Program-made: the position numbers and the translations under genes
Notes under the pieces: model-generated
Told to the model about the DNA's origin: nothing
Databases searched by the model: none
Seen by the model: only the letters and a program-made list of their open reading frames with translations
Source: an uncultured Faecalibacterium sp.
Lineage (GTDB): Bacteria; Bacillota; Clostridia; Oscillospirales; Ruminococcaceae
Direction: 5' to 3'
Length of the DNA stretch: 8,064 bases
NCBI GenBank assembly: GCA_902463235.1
Contig: CABQER010000040.1
Coordinates: forward strand, 1-8,064
In this document: positions 7,280 to 8,064 of the stretch, in pieces
How positions within the stretch are numbered: the stretch's first letter is position 1
Layout of the letters: every line of letters starts with the position of its first letter

Positions 7280-7330
7280 AAATAATCCGAACTTGTTTCC
7301 GATAGGAGATGGGTTCGGATTATTTGTTTT
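7280..7330 (+). terminator. Terminator of the tRNA-Pro gene
   Basis: A perfect 13-bp inverted repeat (7280-7292 with 7313-7325) with a 20-nt loop is followed by a T-rich tail (TTTGTTTT within 7323-7330). The stem begins six bases after the tRNA CCA. The opposite strand also has a T tract, so it could work in both directions. The loop is larger than usual for an intrinsic terminator. Confidence 0.8.
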
Positions 7331-7331
7331 C

Positions 7332-7450
7332 TTCGGAAAATTAGCGTTTGCGCAGCAATGAAAGCCCCAGTGGGGCTTTTAAGCGACGGAACGGTCTTCG
7401 ATAGCAGATGGAGGGGCTTTGCCCCGACAAGTTCTACAAATGTTTCCGAA
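7332..7450. repeat. Hairpin and short-repeat cluster downstream of the tRNA
   Basis: An 8-bp inverted repeat, TTCGGAAA (7332-7339) with TTTCCGAA (7443-7450), encloses two GC-rich hairpins: AAAGCCCC-AGT-GGGGCTTT (7361-7379, plus one more T) and GGGGC-TTT-GCCCC (7413-7425). GGGGCTTT thus occurs at 7372 and 7413, with its complement at 7361. TGTTTCCGA is repeated at 7294-7302 and 7441-7449, and GTTTGCGCAGC at 7346-7356 and 7534-7544. No protein frame fits. The first hairpin could be a second, weak terminator. The whole could be a folded RNA, a REP-like element or debris of a mobile element; the sequence alone does not decide. Confidence 0.45.
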
Positions 7451-7764
7451 TTGTTAAGACGCAAAAATAAGTAGAGAGTTCCACTGCTCGTGTATGTTGA
7501 TCACCGTTTGCTCCGAACGCAGTTCCTGCCCCTGTTTGCGCAGCGGCGTTGTCCGGCTTGCTCACGGAAAATGTGAGGTCATGGCACGGTATCACGTTCA
7601 GACGGCTCATGAAAGATTCAAGGTACAGTATAAAGAAAGCCGGGCGCAGTGCGGACACTACGTTCTGCTTCTTTCAAACACAAGAATGACACTTTGAGAT
7701 TGTACAGGAAACAACTAAAAACAAATTTTGGGAGATTGAACAACTACATAAGATTTTATTTGTG
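7451..7764. other. Stretch with no recognisable gene
   Basis: Short open frames occur on both strands, but none has a ribosome binding site, a promoter or a recognisable protein pattern. Small hairpins exist, such as CTCAC/GTGAG (7561-7577) and GAAAG/CTTTC around 7636-7677. The stretch is more AT-rich than the core genes, particularly from 7690 on. It may be decayed accessory DNA. Confidence 0.5.
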
Positions 7765-7853
7765 AAAAAGAAAAATACCGCCCACGCAGCGCAGCGATGA
7801 TTTTGTCGGGTGAAGTAAGCGGCAAAATGAATCGGGTGTGTTGCGGGGCGGTA
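7765..7853 (-). terminator. Long-stem terminator at the end of the candidate RNA
   Basis: On the minus strand TACCGCCC-CGCA (7842-7853) pairs with TGCG-T-GGGCGGTA (7776-7788), 12 bp with one bulged T, followed at once by TTTTTCTTTTT (7765-7775). The enclosed ~53 nt contains a further stem. The T tract lies on this strand only, which sets the direction. The loop is longer than in a standard intrinsic terminator. Confidence 0.5.
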
Positions 7854-7992
7854 AATTCTTTCGTGGACTTTTCCTCACGGAAGTGGCGGGTCTCACGGTG
7901 ATAACCAACCACTTTCTGTGGCTGTGTTCAAAATGAACACGACCACATCTTGTGGATGGCTTCAAGCCAATCCACAAAAGCAGCGGGATTTG
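7765..7992 (-). ncRNA. Candidate structured small RNA of unknown family
   Basis: Read leftward, a predicted transcript of about 228 nt starts near 7992 and ends in a T tract at 7765-7775. In order it holds: a 12-bp hairpin with one bulge (7950-7977); a 14-position hairpin with one C-A mismatch and one G-U pair (7917-7947, loop TTT); an 8-bp stem (7879-7886 with 7909-7916), which competes with a TTCC-GTGA-GGAA hairpin carrying a GNRA-type loop (7871-7882); and a 12-bp bulged stem (7776-7788 with 7842-7853) that encloses another 9-bp stem (7796-7805 with 7823-7833). Orientation rests on the extended -10 promoter at one end and the T tract at the other. No match to RNase P, 6S, SRP, tmRNA or a known riboswitch was recognised. 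A palindromic mobile element or decayed coding sequence remains possible. Confidence 0.45.
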
Positions 7993-7998
7993 TGACAG

Positions 7999-8027
7999 AG
8001 AATATCACGCATTGAACGGTGCGTCAA
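7999..8027 (-). promoter_or_regulatory. Extended -10 promoter facing left
   Basis: On the minus strand TTGACG (8022-8027) and TATTCT (7999-8004) are 17 bp apart, and TGA directly before the -10 gives the extended TGn element. Upstream (8029-8048) is an A/T-rich stretch that could act as an UP element. No start codon with a ribosome binding site follows, but a series of hairpins does, which suggests a non-coding product. Confidence 0.6.
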
Positions 8028-8064
8028 GATAATTTGAAAAAAATTATTGCGGCAAAGCGGTGAT

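Noticed and set aside
7237..7464. Minus-strand frame ending in RVARIELTAS
   Set aside because: It runs through the terminator and into the tRNA complement; this ending is typical of false hypothetical proteins at tRNA genes.
7494..7697. Short frames on both strands (also 7434-7658 minus and 7756-7977 minus)
   Set aside because: No ribosome binding site, no promoter at a suitable distance and no recognisable protein pattern.
7765..7992. RNase P RNA, because GAGGAAAAGTCC resembles the conserved GAGGAAAGTCC segment
   Set aside because: The other conserved RNase P regions are absent and the unit is too short.
7275..8064. Attachment-site duplicate of the tRNA 3' end
   Set aside because: No second copy of the T-arm/acceptor sequence is visible downstream within the window.
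1..8064. CRISPR array, rRNA, complete insertion sequence
   Set aside because: No regularly spaced repeats, rRNA motifs or transposase frame were seen.

Overview
This is a GC-rich bacterial chromosome segment. By gene content, codon use and protein style it looks like a Firmicute of the Oscillospiraceae (Faecalibacterium-like); that assignment is an inference, because no database could be searched. From 1 to about 7040 it is ordinary, densely coded core genome. From about 7041 it becomes more AT-rich, and after the tRNA no convincing protein gene is visible.

Layout. At the left edge (2-85, +) is the last 27 codons of a gene whose C-terminus resembles the end of a histidine-kinase ATPase domain. 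It converges on an RluA-family pseudouridine synthase (157-1146, -), and a strong hairpin with T-rich flanks on both sides separates the two. A divergent intergenic region (1147-1315) carries a promoter for the synthase and a weaker candidate for a RadC/JAB-domain protein (1316-2035, +). A near-consensus promoter at 2048-2076 then drives uvrB (2129-4186), which overlaps uvrA (4173-7040) by 14 bases. UvrA starts at TTG behind a strong ribosome binding site. Together they encode the damage-recognition half of nucleotide excision repair: UvrA finds the lesion and loads UvrB, which verifies it and recruits UvrC (not in this window).

After uvrA, a perfect TTGACA-N17-TATAAT promoter precedes a complete tRNA-Pro with anticodon GGG and encoded CCA (7197-7274), closed by a 13-bp hairpin terminator. 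Of the remaining ~740 bases, 7332-7450 holds a cluster of GC-rich hairpins and short repeats, 7451-7764 holds nothing recognisable, and 7765-8027 holds a striking minus-strand unit: an extended -10 promoter with an AT-rich upstream stretch, a run of stable hairpins, and a long stem followed by a T tract. The last is the best candidate for an undescribed element, either a structured small RNA of ~225 nt or a palindrome-rich mobile or repeat element next to a tRNA gene.

Other points to check are a RadC-family protein in which the JAMM glutamate position appears to be Asn, and a UvrA zinc module with His in place of one Cys.
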